Origin: Shewanella phaeophyticola
GTDB lineage: Bacteria > Pseudomonadota > Gammaproteobacteria > Enterobacterales > Shewanellaceae
Length of the DNA: 64,000 nucleotides
Assembly: GCF_025398315.1 (NCBI RefSeq)
Contig: NZ_JAODOQ010000001.1
Location: 186,001-250,000 of the forward strand
Reading direction: 5' to 3'
The notes under the pieces are model-generated. The model did not search any database and was not told the DNA's origin. It saw nothing but the letters and a program-made list of their open reading frames with translations. The position numbers were made by a program, and so were the translations under genes. Position 1 is the first letter of the stretch. Each line of letters starts with the position of its first letter. Positions 10,155 through 20,223 of the stretch are shown one piece after another.

Positions 10155-11861
10155 TTAAAAGCGAGCGTTGACCATTTGGAAGGTTTTGTAACCGCCCGTG
10201 AGGTTACGCACCTTAAAGCCGTGTTGAGTGAGCATGCGATAAGCAACATGTCCACGTAAACCAACCTGACAGAATACCAATAACTCTTTGTCTTTTGGAA
10301 GCTCATTAAGTCGGTCACGCAGTTGTGGCAGTGGCATATTCATCGCGCCACCAATAGCCCCTGCAGTGGTTAATTCACCAGGATTGCGAATATCGACGAT
10401 GATTTGATTTGCACTTAAGTTAACGAAATCTTGAGTGTGACAAATCTGTTCATCACCTAACAATACGTTTGCAGCCACCATACCCGCTTGGTTAACCACA
10501 TCGCGCGCCGAACCAAATGGCGGTGCATAGGTCAGCTCAAGGTCGGCTAAGTCATATACTGTCATACCAGCACGTTGTGCCACGGCTAGCACGTCAATTC
10601 GCTTGTCTACGCCATCTAATCCTGCCGCTTGAGCGCCTAAAATTGTGCCATTATCTGGGCTAAATAACAGTTTTAACGTAATAGGGTGAGCACCAGGGTA
10701 ATAACTGGCGTGGCTGGCGGTATGTACATAAATTTTTTCAAATGGAATGGCTTTTTTGAGCAAGGTCTTTTCATTGAGTCCAGTAGACGCTATGGCCATG
10801 TCAAATAGCTTACAAATAGCAGTACCCTGAGTGGCGCGATACTTTATATTTGCACCTAACATGTTATCGGCTGCTAAACGCCCTTGTCGGTTAGCGCACC
10901 GCAAGTGGGATTAACGTTGGGTTACCAGTGACAAAGTCAGCGGTCTCTATGGCATCACCAACGGCAAAAATATCGGCGTCTGAGGTGCGCATTTCGTCAT
11001 CAACTCGAATACCACCGAGCTGACCTAACTCAAGGCCGCATGCCGACGCCAAGCTGGTTTCTGGTTTAACACCAATGGCTAAAATCACTAAGTCGGTGGC
11101 GAGTGTTGTGTTATCACTTAAGGCTAATTGCAAATGAAAATGTGGTGATAAAGGTTTATCGTAGTCATCCGTGTTGTCTGATTCAGTCAATTGAATAGGG
11201 CATTCTGTTATGGCAGCTAGCCCGGTTTTTAAACGTAAATCAACGCCGTTATCCACTAACTTTTGGTGCAGCATATTGGCCATTTCAAGGTCTACGAGCC
11301 CATAACTTGGTCGGCAAGTTCAAGTAAACTGACCTTTAAACCAACATGGCGTAGTGCCTCGACCATTTCTAAACCAATAAATCCACCACCCACAACCGTG
11401 GCATGTTTGGGCTTATGCAACATTAAGGTGGATAGGACTTTATCCATATCGGGAATATTACGCAGGCTATGAACAAAGTGGCTATCAATCCCTGGCAGTG
11501 GCGGTTTAATTGGTGAGGCACCAGGGCTTAGCAGCAATTTATCATAAGATTCTTGGTAGGTTTCATTGGTTGCAAGATTGCGTACTGTCAGTTGTTTAGC
11601 CTGGCGATCAATAGTGATCACTTCGTTTAATACTCGCACATCAACATTAAAGCGCGATTTAAAGCTTTCGGGCGTTTGCAGTAATAGCGCATCTCTTGAT
11701 TCTATCTCGCCACTAATATGATAAGGCAGGCCACAGTTGGCAAATGATACAAACTCGCCACGTTCTAACATAATAATTTCAGCGGTTTCAGATACTCGTC
11801 TTGCTCTTGCTGCTGCAGATGCACCACCGGCAACGCCACCAATAATCACTATTTTTGTCAT
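10155..11861 (-). CDS. NAD(P)H-dependent persulfide/CoA-disulfide reductase with C-terminal rhodanese domain, frame broken twice
   Basis: Three reading frames (11861-11292, 11283-10891, 10904-10155) join into one flavoprotein of about 568 residues. The N-terminus has the FAD dinucleotide fold (VIIGGVAGGASAAARARR) and the redox cysteine Cys43 in SFANCGLPYHISG; a second Rossmann motif (VVGGGFIGLEMVEAL) binds NAD(P)H. The C-terminal rhodanese domain has the active loop VFCQVGLRGH. This is the architecture of Shewanella Npsr and of CoA-disulfide reductase-rhodanese fusions, which reduce persulfides or polysulfide. Both breaks fall at Gly-Pro positions (VMGPVDLEM and PLAGPANRQG) where GGCCC is expected. 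Gene order suggests co-transcription with the Fur-family and DUF134 genes upstream. Confidence 0.9.
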
Positions 11862-11914
11862 GCTTTTCTCCAGTAAATTAAGTCATAAAACCGATGTATA
11901 ATGCGCAATAGGTT

Positions 11915-12346
11915 TTAGGTAATCGATTCGTTTTGATGTGCTTTTTGACACTCAAAGCACTGGCCATACATATTAAGGCTGTGGTGATGAATGCTCATAC
12001 CATGATGCTCAGCAGCTAAGCTTAAACGCAGTTCAATTAGCGGGTCGACAAAATCAATGACCTTGCCGCAAGTTAGGCAAATTAAATGATCATGGCGTGG
12101 TTTATTGCTGAGCTCGTAAATCGTTTTCTCAGATTCAAGCAAACGACGAGTCACAAGGCCTGCTTGCTCAAAATCAGACATCATCCGGTAAACACTGGTG
12201 AGTCCAATGCTCTCACCTTGTGCGTTAATACCTTGATAGATATTCTCTACTGTTAAATGCTGCTCATCAACTTGGTTGATAAATTCGAGCAATTTACATC
12301 TTTGATGAGTTACTTTGAGGCCAGAGTCTTTTAATACTGCTTGCAT
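11915..12346 (-). CDS. Fur-family metalloregulator (not the main Fur by context)
   Basis: 143-residue Fur-fold protein. The N-terminal winged helix (LKVTHQRCKLLEFI to TSVYRMMSDFEQAGLVTRR) is followed by the dimer and metal domain with RHDHLICLTCGKVIDF and a C-terminal CFEC pair, giving the two CxxC structural-zinc ligands. The metal could be Fe, Zn or Mn; the sequence does not decide. It lies 53 bases upstream of the persulfide reductase and 45 bases downstream of DUF134, all on the minus strand, so it may regulate its own operon. Housekeeping fur is normally in a different context. Confidence 0.85.
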   Translation of the reverse strand: MQAVLKDSGLKVTHQRCKLLEFINQVDEQHLTVENIYQGINAQGESIGLTSVYRMMSDFEQAGLVTRRLLESEKTIYELSNKPRHDHLICLTCGKVIDFVDPLIELRLSLAAEHHGMSIHHHSLNMYGQCFECQKAHQNESIT

Positions 12347-12391
12347 TAGCCTTACCTATTCACGCCATTACGTGTTTACTGTACTGCTGAT

Positions 12392-12673
12392 TTAGTTGAT
12401 GCTTTTTGTCATCAATGCTTTGCCATTAATTAAGCTATCAACCACCTTGAGCCTTGCGGCTTTCACTAAATTGGCCAGTGTTTGACGAGATACGCCCATC
12501 GACTTAGCCGCCTCTTGTTGTTGCATACCGAGCAAATCAACTAAGCGTAATGCTTCCATTTCGTCCTCAGCTAGAGGCACCTGTTCCAATTGCGTCATTG
12601 GAATACCATTAGGTTTAAAGCAAATGTTGGCTGGTTGTCCGCATATGTTTCGGGGTATTTTAGGTCTTGCCAT
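12392..12673 (-). CDS. DUF134 (UPF0251) helix-turn-helix protein
   Basis: 93 residues from ATG 12673, chosen over the upstream start because GAGGTG lies seven bases before it. The N-terminus MARPKIPRNICG followed by FKPNGIPMTQLEQVPLAEDEMEALRLVDLLGMQQQEAAKSMGVSRQTLANLVKAARLKVVDSL is the DUF134 signature, ending in a sigma-like helix-turn-helix. DUF134 proteins are predicted DNA-binding regulators, often near iron-sulfur or redox genes. The conserved cysteine pair is N-terminal (ICGQPANIC). It is the first gene of the leftward set and has a palindrome at its promoter. Confidence 0.85.
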   Translation of the reverse strand: MARPKIPRNICGQPANICFKPNGIPMTQLEQVPLAEDEMEALRLVDLLGMQQQEAAKSMGVSRQTLANLVKAARLKVVDSLINGKALMTKSIN

Positions 12674-12994
12674 TTGACACCTCATTTTTAGCATATGCTA
12701 TATATACTGAATGTGGTTCACACATGCAAGCTCTATTGTTTATAGAGTTTGAGATACAAACAGATCTTTGATCTAGCCCATAAAGCTGACAACTCTACGA
12801 TACTGATTTTATCACTGTGCTAAATCAAGCTGGCATTGGGAGTGTTAGTGATGGTTTAGTGATGATATTGATTCTATCCGAGATTATTTTACGCCAAACA
12901 TTGCAAGCATCTATGAGGCGCCAATTACCAATCAGCCACACTAACAAATCAAATAATGCGGTAATGATTTTAATTATAACGGTGGCTTATAAAC
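12674..12994. other. Intergenic stretch with the DUF134 promoter region
   Basis: About 320 bases between DUF134 and the WD40 gene. The left edge carries a palindrome and AT-rich TATATATACTG that could serve as a -10 element for the leftward genes. A small open frame (12817-13101, plus strand) has no ribosome site and overlaps the WD40 gene, so it is not accepted. Nothing else is recognised. Confidence 0.5.
12689..12700. promoter_or_regulatory. Perfect 12-base palindrome at the DUF134 start, possible operator
   Basis: TAGCATATGCTA is self-complementary and lies 15 bases upstream of the DUF134 start codon, beside an AT-rich -10-like run. Its position suits a site for autoregulation by DUF134 or by the downstream Fur-family protein; it does not resemble a canonical Fur box. 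Functional role is inference. Confidence 0.4.
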
Positions 12995-13999
12995 TTATAA
13001 GCTCCACGTCTCAAGTGCGCCATCTGAGCTTAAGGTCAATAGCTTACCATCAGGTTTCATTACCATTGAAAATACCGTGGTGCCAGCGTTATAGGCGGTG
13101 ATATCCCAATGAGAAAGCTCTTTTCCTGATGAGGCATCCCAATAGATAACACTTTGTTTTGACGTTGCGGTAATTAAGTTTTTGCCGTGATTGACGAATA
13201 AAGCCTGCCGAAAATAGCGATAGCGTTCAAGGTAATCTAGATGACTTACTGACTGCATTGTTTGGGTATCGATAATGACATTGTTATCGAGTGCATCGGC
13301 AATAAATAAGCGCCGATTAGCGTCATCAAAACTCACGCTGGTGATTTGCTGAGGACGTGAGAAACTGCTGATTAACTCACCGCTATAAGCAGCCCAAATG
13401 TGTACATCACCATCAAGCCCAGTCGATAATACCTGCTGTTCAAAGCCCGATAGTTCAACATGATTAACTGCGGCGCTGTGTTGTTTAAACAATGACATTG
13501 TCATGCTACTTCGTTGTATCACTGTAATTGAACCATCATTCATCCCCACCAAAATAGTGCTGCCTGTTTGGCTTAGAAAAAGGCTCGAAATACTGGCGTC
13601 GGGATTAAATCCCTGAGCGAGCCAACGGATATCTAATTTGCCTGTCTCAAGGTTAAAAACGGATATTTTTTGTTTGCCAGCAGTCGCAAGGAATTGTTTG
13701 TTACCTGATAACGCCAGCAGATAATTGGTTTCATCAAAGTCATCGTCAGACCATTGATGTAATAGTTGGCTTGTTGCCACATCCCAAATGGATAATGTAC
13801 GGCTTCTGCCTAATGTAATAGCCATACTGGCATCGTTAGACAATACGCCATCAATTAGCGTTTCTTGAACAAGTGGTTGAATATTGTCGGAGGTTTTCAT
13901 CACCTCAGCTTGATTGCAGCCAGAGACAATCATCATTATCGTGATGACGGTAATAAAGTGCACATTGATTAGTAATCTAGAACCGGCATTAGCTAACAA
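12995..13999 (-). CDS. WD40-repeat lipoprotein
   Basis: 334-residue predicted lipoprotein. A hydrophobic signal ends in the lipobox IVSGC (Cys28), so the mature protein is anchored to a membrane. The rest consists of degenerate WD40 beta-propeller repeats, with blades ending in LSIWDV, VHIWAA, IYWDA and ETWSL; about seven blades fit the length. The start is a TTG at 13999, supported by AGGGGAATTAAA just before it; no ATG lies upstream of the signal. Function unknown; such propellers usually serve as protein-binding scaffolds. It is divergent from pyrC. Confidence 0.8.
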   Translation of the reverse strand: MLANAGSRLLINVHFITVITIMMIVSGCNQAEVMKTSDNIQPLVQETLIDGVLSNDASMAITLGRSRTLSIWDVATSQLLHQWSDDDFDETNYLLALSGNKQFLATAGKQKISVFNLETGKLDIRWLAQGFNPDASISSLFLSQTGSTILVGMNDGSITVIQRSSMTMSLFKQHSAAVNHVELSGFEQQVLSTGLDGDVHIWAAYSGELISSFSRPQQITSVSFDDANRRLFIADALDNNVIIDTQTMQSVSHLDYLERYRYFRQALFVNHGKNLITATSKQSVIYWDASSGKELSHWDITAYNAGTTVFSMVMKPDGKLLTLSSDGALETWSL

Positions 14000-14214
14000 T
14001 TTAATTCCCCTATAAGAAAGATGCTTTCAACATAATAACATAGAGGGTTACCGCTGGTTTTAATGGTCTGTCGCTACATGAATCGCGCGACTTTATATTA
14101 AAAATGGCATGATTTTTTGATATAGAAAAGTCTGCGTTCAAATTATGCATCTATTAAGAAAAAGCGAATTCAGGCACAATAGCGGCAATTTTGGTAGTAG
14201 CACTAGGAATCTAC

Positions 14215-15252
14215 ATGACGCAAATAACCCTAACAACGCCAGACGATTGGCACCTTCATTTTCGTGATGGTGACATGCTGCGTGAAACCGTACCCGCAAC
14301 AGCAAGGTTGTTTAAACGTGCGATTGTGATGCCAAACCTAGTACCACCGGTTACCAATGCCGACATGATTGTGGCCTACCGTGAGCGCATTTTAGCAGCG
14401 CGCCCACAGGGTAGTGATTTTGAGCCGCTAATGACGCTGTTTTTAACCAACAACACTAGCGCCCAAGATATTATCGACGCTAAGGCCGCCGGTGTGGTTG
14501 CCGCTAAGTTATACCCTGCAGGCGCCACGACTAACTCTGATGCCGCAGTAAAAGCATTAGATGCGTTGTTTCCCATATTTGAAGTGATGGCTCAGCAAGG
14601 CATGTTGTTGTTAGTACATGGTGAAGTGACAGAGTCGCACATCGATATTTTTGATCGTGAAAAGCTGTTTATTGACCGCTATTTATCTCGCATTGTTGAA
14701 GCTATTCCTCAACTTAAAGTGGTGTTTGAACATATCACTACCAAAGAAGCCGCCGAGTTTGTCGCTGGCGCATCAGCTAACGTGGCCGCCACCATTACTC
14801 CGCAACACTTACTGTTAAACCGCAATGATTTGTTAGTCGGTGGTGTGCGCCCGCACAACTTTTGTTTGCCAGTATTAAAGCGAAACATTCACCAGCAGGC
14901 GCTGCAAGCCGCGGTGGCAACGGGTTCTAGCAAGTTCTTTTTAGGTACCGATTCAGCCCCACATGAAAAACACCGTAAAGAGTCTGCATGCGGTTGTGCA
15001 GGCTGTTACAGTGCGTGGAGTGCATTAGAGTTATATGCGCAGGTGTTTGATAATCTAGGCGCGCTAGATAAGCTGGAAGGTTTTGCCAGTTTCCATGGTG
15101 CTGACTTTTATGGTTTACAGCGTAACACGGGGACTGTGACGTTAGTAAAACAAGAGTGGACAGTACCAGAGCAAATTATTTTGCCAAATGGTAACCCAAT
15201 TGTACCGTTTTTTGCTGGCGAAACCGTTAGCTGGAAAGTGAAAAGTGCTTAA
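14215..15252 (+). CDS. pyrC: Dihydroorotase, class II (PyrC)
   Basis: 345-residue zinc amidohydrolase that closes carbamoyl-aspartate to dihydroorotate in pyrimidine synthesis. The metal-binding [10 protein letters not shown] motif, the carboxylated-lysine segment [15 protein letters not shown], the LLVHGE histidine and the GTDSAPH motif are all present, as in E. coli PyrC. ATG 14215 is preferred over the in-frame start 24 bases upstream because AGGAA lies six bases before it. The gene stands alone and converges on the PAS-GGDEF-EAL gene. Confidence 0.96.
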   Translation: MTQITLTTPDDWHLHFRDGDMLRETVPATARLFKRAIVMPNLVPPVTNADMIVAYRERILAARPQGSDFEPLMTLFLTNNTSAQDIIDAKAAGVVAAKLYPAGATTNSDAAVKALDALFPIFEVMAQQGMLLLVHGEVTESHIDIFDREKLFIDRYLSRIVEAIPQLKVVFEHITTKEAAEFVAGASANVAATITPQHLLLNRNDLLVGGVRPHNFCLPVLKRNIHQQALQAAVATGSSKFFLGTDSAPHEKHRKESACGCAGCYSAWSALELYAQVFDNLGALDKLEGFASFHGADFYGLQRNTGTVTLVKQEWTVPEQIILPNGNPIVPFFAGETVSWKVKSA

Positions 15253-15278
15253 TGGCTGTTAGCTTTTGCTGGCATTAT

Positions 15279-15315
15279 CGCAACGGCTAACTCATCTTTG
15301 GGGTTAGCTGTTGCG
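15279..15315. terminator. Long hairpin between convergent pyrC and the GGDEF-EAL gene
   Basis: Stem CGCAACGGCTAAC / GTTAGCTGTTGCG with one mismatch and an eleven-base loop, placed between the two stop codons. T tracts are short, so strength is uncertain. Confidence 0.55.
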
Positions 15316-15338
15316 TTATGTCAAAAGGGTTGGCAGTA

Positions 15339-18300
15339 TTATTTAGGTTCGTGTTGTGCGTCTAATAGCGCTTCAAATTCAGCTTGAGGCAGAGGTTTGC
15401 TAAACAAATAACCTTGGCCGTAATCGCATTTTAATGCATTAAGTAATTGATATTGTTCTTCTGTTTCAATCCCTTCAGCAACCACTCTTAAGTTTAATCC
15501 ATGGCTCATTGCTATGGCGGCGCTCACCAATTCTAAATCACCCGGGTCGACGGTAATGTCATTAATAAAGCTTTTATCTACTTTTAAGGTGTCAAAAGGA
15601 TAACTGCGCAAATAGCTTAAGGATGAGTAACCAGTACCAAAGTCGTCCATGGAAATACTGACACCAATATTATTGATGGCCGTTAAGTTATTATTGATAA
15701 TCTGGTCGCCGCTGAGTAATACCCCTTCAGTGATCTCGAGCTCTACACTACTAGGCTGAATATCGTATTGAGATAATGTCGCTGTAAGCATATCGACAAA
15801 TTTATTTTCTCTAAATTGTTTTGGTGACACATTAATCGCGATTTTAAATTGGCGGTTATAATACATTTGCCAATGGTATGCGGCACTAAAAGCGTTTTCT
15901 AATACAAACTGCCCAATAGAAATGATTAATCCTGTTTGCTCTGCGATTGGAATAAACTCGTCAGGTGTGACATTACCGAGTTCAGGGTTATGCCAGCGTA
16001 ATAAAGCTTCTGCACCAATAATGTTACGATTACGAATATCAACCAGCGGTTGAAAGTAAACCTCTAACTCATTGTTTTTTAATGCATTACGTAACGACTC
16101 TTCCAATTGAAGGCGGCGGTGCATGTCATTATTCATTTTATGAGTGAAAAATGTGTAAGTATTCCGGCCTTGTTCTTTTGAGTGGTACATCGCCGAGTCT
16201 GCCTGTCTAAGCAGCTCTTTTGCATCAACACTGTCGTTAGGATAAAGCGCAATACCAATACTAATGGTGGATACCAATTCTCGTTTTTCCAGCTGGAAAG
16301 GTAAGTAGAATTGCTGTAACAATTTATTCGCCGCAATCTCAATATCTGTTGGTTGGTGAATGTCGCTTAGTAAAATAATAAATTCATCACCACCAAGACG
16401 CCCGACAACATCATCACTGCGAATGGTGTTTTGCAAACGGGTAGCGGCTTGTATTAACAGCTCATCACCCACCGAGTGCCCTAAGGTGTCGTTAACCTTT
16501 TTAAAGTCGTCTAAGTCTAAAAATAATACGGCGACTTGGCTGTTGTCGTGTTTTCCTTGTGACAGCATTTGAGCGAGCCGCTCTAGTGACAATAAACGGT
16601 TAGGTAAGCCGGTTAAACTGTCGTAATGGGCTTGATGAAGGATTTTTTCTTCTTGCTGTTTGTATTGAGTAACATCTTGTTTTAACGCTAAATAATGTTT
16701 AGTGATCCCAGCGTTATCAAAAATAGGGACAATGTGGGCGTGCTCCCAAAATATGTCGCCATTTTTCTTTCTATTCTGCAGTTCGCCTTGCCAAGTCTTT
16801 CCGGAGGTAATGTTTTCCCATAGTTCGCTATACAAAGATTTGGGCGTTAATCCCGATTTAAGCATACTCGTAAACTGGCCTAAGACTTCGGCAGCACTGT
16901 AACCAGTGATCTTTTCAAAGGCGCTGTTAACGTATTCAATTTTACTGTCTGTATCAGTTAAAATCATCGAGATAGGGCTTTGCTCAATAGCTTGTGACAA
17001 GGTTAGTGCTTGTTCTTCAGCTTTTTTCTGGGCGCTTAAGTCAATATCGATACAATACATTTCCGTTTCGTTGTCGGTGTTGTTGATTAATGTATGCGAG
17101 GAATAAACAGGGACGCTGGTACCATCTGCGCGTTGAAGCATTAACTCTTCTGCTGGAATTGGAATACCCTCATTGAGCCATGATGTAACGTTATTGATAA
17201 CATCCTGTCTATATGGCGCGGGAATAATCAAATCCTCCAGTTTTTTCCCCAGAGCTTGCTCCCGAGTGTAACCATACAGTTTTTCGCTAGCTTTGTTCCA
17301 AAAAATCACTGAGCGATTTTTGTCATATCCTTGTACTGAAATCGCCGGGATACGTTCAAAAATATGCCTGAACTTAGATTCACTAAGCAGGAGTTTTTTC
17401 TCAGCCTCGATCCGCTCCGAAATATCTTTAACAAAACAGAAAAACATGCCGTTATCGCCGTCCCAATAACTGACCGTGACTTCAACATGATAAAGGTGCC
17501 CTTGTTTATGTCTATGTAATGAGGTGTAGTTAAAGCGTTTTTCACGTTTTGCTTGGTCAAGTTTTCGCGTTGAAAACTGGTGTTTATCATCGGTTTCAAT
17601 TTGATTAACAGACAGGCTAGTTAATTCATCTGTGGTATAGCCTGTCATATTGGCAAAACTCTGGTTTACCTCTAATATCTTTCCTTCTAGCGAGGCAATT
17701 AAAAAACCGTCCTGGGCGGTGCTAATAATATTGTGGTAAGTGGACTCACTACGCTGTAATTGTTTTTCGATATGCAGTTTTTCTGCGACATCGTTGCTCA
17801 CTCCGACAGTCCCTAAAATATCGCCATCAACATTGGTGAATGGCGTTTTTTGAGTGCGATAAATATGCTCCATTCCATTGTCGGAGGTCACTCTATCTTC
17901 ATAAACTAGGGTTGCCTTATGCGTTAATACTTGAGTGTCTTCATTAGTGAATTTGCTGGCTTTTAGTGTGTTAAAGAAGTCATGGTCAGTGTGCCCCTTG
18001 ATTTCATCTAACGTTCGATTTAATGCGTTCGCAAATGCTTTATTGCAACCGAGATATTTACCATCAGTGGATTTGTAAAAAATCAAATCGGGTATGCCGT
18101 CGATGATATTTTGTAAAAGGTTTTTTTCAGTTTCGAGTAACTGTTTATGGTGCAATAACTCTCTGGCCAACTTTTGACCATCAATCCGATGTTTCAGTAG
18201 GAGTCCGAGTAAGAATGACAATGCAGTGAATACGGTTAATAAGGTAGGGCTAATTGTTGAAATAATGGTATATCTATCTGATACCGGCATGAGCAGTAAA

Positions 18301-18743
18301 CAGATGATAACAATCACTTCTACGGCCACGCTTAACGCTAAAATGTTTTTCCAAGTCAGCTTTGTATTTGATTTTGTTAGCCAGTAACGCCAACACAATC
18401 CGCTAATGGCGCTGATGACAATAATGAACGTCCCTACATAGACTCCGTCGCCACCCAGGTAAACCCTAAAACTTACAGCAAATATGGTTGCAATAAGCGT
18501 GGGGACGAATCCAAAAAATAACCCGCTAATGCTCAGTAATATCCAGCGTGCATCAAAAAATACCCCTGGGCGCAGTTCCCAAGGATTACTCATGACACTA
18601 ATGGCAATGATGCCAATAAAAACCCCACTTAATAAAGACTTGTATTTAGACGGGGTTATTTTTTGCAAGCCAATTGCATCGTATATCACGACTAGCGCGA
18701 GCAAGAGTATTGCGTTGTTCATCAAGCTAAAAAAACTATCCAT
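15339..18743 (-). CDS. Membrane-bound sensor with four PAS domains, GGDEF and EAL (c-di-GMP turnover)
   Basis: 1134 residues from ATG 18743, which has GGGGAACC just upstream. Order: a six-helix 5TM-5TMR/LytS-type sensor (about 1-190), PAS near 205, 335, 460 and 585, GGDEF (about 710-870) and EAL (about 885-1125). GGDEF is intact (GRLGGDEFIILL) with an inhibitory RxxD site (RSDD) five residues before it. EAL is also intact (GAEALLRW, EITEGVLL, DDFGTGYSSL, KVDKSFI, VAEGIE). Both activities are therefore possible: making and degrading cyclic di-GMP. The membrane sensor resembles LytS domains that bind murein-related or other small ligands. It stands alone; its signal is unknown. Confidence 0.93.
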   Translation of the reverse strand: MDSFFSLMNNAILLLALVVIYDAIGLQKITPSKYKSLLSGVFIGIIAISVMSNPWELRPGVFFDARWILLSISGLFFGFVPTLIATIFAVSFRVYLGGDGVYVGTFIIVISAISGLCWRYWLTKSNTKLTWKNILALSVAVEVIVIICLLLMPVSDRYTIISTISPTLLTVFTALSFLLGLLLKHRIDGQKLARELLHHKQLLETEKNLLQNIIDGIPDLIFYKSTDGKYLGCNKAFANALNRTLDEIKGHTDHDFFNTLKASKFTNEDTQVLTHKATLVYEDRVTSDNGMEHIYRTQKTPFTNVDGDILGTVGVSNDVAEKLHIEKQLQRSESTYHNIISTAQDGFLIASLEGKILEVNQSFANMTGYTTDELTSLSVNQIETDDKHQFSTRKLDQAKREKRFNYTSLHRHKQGHLYHVEVTVSYWDGDNGMFFCFVKDISERIEAEKKLLLSESKFRHIFERIPAISVQGYDKNRSVIFWNKASEKLYGYTREQALGKKLEDLIIPAPYRQDVINNVTSWLNEGIPIPAEELMLQRADGTSVPVYSSHTLINNTDNETEMYCIDIDLSAQKKAEEQALTLSQAIEQSPISMILTDTDSKIEYVNSAFEKITGYSAAEVLGQFTSMLKSGLTPKSLYSELWENITSGKTWQGELQNRKKNGDIFWEHAHIVPIFDNAGITKHYLALKQDVTQYKQQEEKILHQAHYDSLTGLPNRLLSLERLAQMLSQGKHDNSQVAVLFLDLDDFKKVNDTLGHSVGDELLIQAATRLQNTIRSDDVVGRLGGDEFIILLSDIHQPTDIEIAANKLLQQFYLPFQLEKRELVSTISIGIALYPNDSVDAKELLRQADSAMYHSKEQGRNTYTFFTHKMNNDMHRRLQLEESLRNALKNNELEVYFQPLVDIRNRNIIGAEALLRWHNPELGNVTPDEFIPIAEQTGLIISIGQFVLENAFSAAYHWQMYYNRQFKIAINVSPKQFRENKFVDMLTATLSQYDIQPSSVELEITEGVLLSGDQIINNNLTAINNIGVSISMDDFGTGYSSLSYLRSYPFDTLKVDKSFINDITVDPGDLELVSAAIAMSHGLNLRVVAEGIETEEQYQLLNALKCDYGQGYLFSKPLPQAEFEALLDAQHEPK

Positions 18744-19176
18744 TGGTTCCCCGCAGATAAAAGAGCCTGTCATCCATTACTATAAGTTGTGCGCATTGAC
18801 TTGGCTTAAAAATGCCATTGTTCAAGTTACAAATGACGCACTGAATTCCTTTTAATGAGTTTAGTCGTATATTTATTTTTTACCTAAATCATCGCCATAG
18901 CGGCAAACTAAGATCAAAATTGAGAAATGAGGTTCACGCTATCATGCAGCTTAATAGATTGCTAAATAAGCTTAAGTAAATGTGAGTGGGCGCATACTTA
19001 TTTATGGAAGAAAATTTTTTATTATTAAAACAAGTGTAGTAGATTGTTTTTGGGGCGATGTTAGAGAGCTTTAAATTGATATTCAAACATTGTTGAAAGA
19101 TTAATTGTACTCGAGGGGTCTTTTAAATCAATACAACTTGCTTGATGGCCAGGCAACATTTTAAAAGGACAACCCC
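18744..19176. other. Intergenic stretch between divergent genes
   Basis: About 430 AT-rich bases that must contain the promoters of the GGDEF-EAL gene and of the DUF2057 gene. The region near 19010-19070 is especially AT-rich. I see no convincing RNA gene, repeat or reading frame. Confidence 0.4.
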
Positions 19177-19632
19177 ATGAAATTATTAACTAGCAATGCA
19201 ATGACACCTAAATCTGTTTTTAGCACAGCGATTATCAGCCTCAGTTTATTATTTGGAGTTCAAGCGCAGGCCTCCAGTTTAACTGTGCCTGATTCGTTTA
19301 TTGTCGAAACCGTCAATGGCGAGAGTGTTAGCCTTGATAGCACTGTCGGCCTTGAACGCGGTCAACAACTGGTAGAAATCAATTACCGGGATTTGTTTCA
19401 AGATAACGCCGATGACTCAGGTTATTGGGTGCGCTCAAAGCCACTTTATCTCACGTTAAATGTGGCTAACAACCAACGTTATGAAATTATCACCCCAACC
19501 ATTTACAACGCTGAAGAAGCGCGTGAGTTTTTAGAAAACCCACAAGTTAAGTTAACCATCAATGGTGAACATCATGATGATGTTGAGTTACTCACTCAAG
19601 CGAAATTACTCACACAATTGCTGCTTAAGTAG
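19177..19632 (+). CDS. DUF2057 (YccT-like) exported protein
   Basis: 151 residues with an AAGGACAACCCC-ATG start and a signal peptide cut near AQASS (about residue 33). The mature part begins LTVPDSFIVETVNGESVSLDSTVGLERGQQLVEINYRDLF, the layout of DUF2057 proteins such as YccT, periplasmic proteins of unclear function; E. coli YccT has been linked to curli control. The C-terminus is acidic and helical. It is slightly shorter than typical YccT. Followed by two terminator-like hairpins, it is probably monocistronic. Confidence 0.75.
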   Translation: MKLLTSNAMTPKSVFSTAIISLSLLFGVQAQASSLTVPDSFIVETVNGESVSLDSTVGLERGQQLVEINYRDLFQDNADDSGYWVRSKPLYLTLNVANNQRYEIITPTIYNAEEAREFLENPQVKLTINGEHHDDVELLTQAKLLTQLLLK

Positions 19633-19658
19633 TGTATAAGGTTAACTTAGCATTAGGC

Positions 19659-19730
19659 TTACGAGCGGGTGCTCGTAATTAAAAAGACAAACATAAAAGC
19701 AGAAAGGTAGCCTAGGCCACCTTTCTATTT
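19659..19730 (+). terminator. Two successive terminator-like hairpins after the DUF2057 gene
   Basis: The first has stem TTACGAGC / GCTCGTAA (19659-19678). The second has stem AGAAAGGT / ACCTTTCT (19701-19726) followed by a short T-rich stretch. Confidence 0.6.
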
Positions 19731-19789
19731 TGATATAATAAGCATGAATGTTTTGGCAGTTTATCTAGCCAGTGTTATGCGGTACAGGC

Positions 19790-19943
19790 TTATTTATTGT
19801 CAGAGCGGATCACCAGTTCAACTCGGCGGTTTTGCTTTTGTCCCGCTTCATCAAGGTTATTAGCAATGGGTGAGTACTCACCAACACCTTTGGCTTCTAC
19901 CTGTTGTGCTGCAATAGAGAATTGTTTAATTAGGTGTGTCATA
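19790..19943 (-). pseudogene. C-terminal remnant of an OmpA-family peptidoglycan-binding protein
   Basis: Reading leftward to the TAA at 19792-19790, the frame gives QQVEAKGVGEYSPIANNLDE then AGQKQNRRVELVIRSDNK, the last alpha-beta unit of an OmpA C-terminal domain, including the conserved NRRVE(L/V) motif. Only about 48 residues remain. The family homology ends near 19940, where an unrelated rightward frame begins. The upstream three quarters of the gene have been lost, so this is debris. Confidence 0.75.
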
Positions 19944-20181
19944 TTTAGGTATCGATAATTATCAAATAGATGAAAATGAGGCGTTAGCGTTCGAAGATGC
20001 TAAAAATTCTAGCAGCAGTTTAGTTAGTGACAACGCTAAGCAGCGTGGGCATGACTTAGAGCTGTGGGTTCCATACCGTTTCGACACGATATCACCAAAG
20101 ACTAACGAAGCGATTCAAGGCTATGGGACTTGCAAGCTAGCCTATTTAGAAAACCAGTGGAAGGTTGTTACGTTATTGTAG
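19936..20181 (+). CDS. 81-residue fragment or small protein of unknown function
   Basis: Open frame with GTGTC-ATA context and no clear ribosome site. The protein has an acidic N-terminus and a C-terminal part (GYGTCKLAYLENQWKVVTLL) that looks like the last strands of an SH3- or NTF2-like beta domain. It begins exactly where the OmpA remnant ends and is followed by a MITE-like element, so it is probably the surviving 3' end of a longer gene. I do not recognise the family. Confidence 0.35.
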   Translation: MSYLGIDNYQIDENEALAFEDAKNSSSSLVSDNAKQRGHDLELWVPYRFDTISPKTNEAIQGYGTCKLAYLENQWKVVTLL

Positions 20182-20223
20182 GAGTCTACCTTTCCTGTTT
20201 ACTTATTAGCAGCAGCTAAAAAG

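Noticed and set aside
12817..13101. 94-residue frame overlapping the WD40 gene
   Set aside because: No ribosome site and overlaps a well-supported gene on the other strand.
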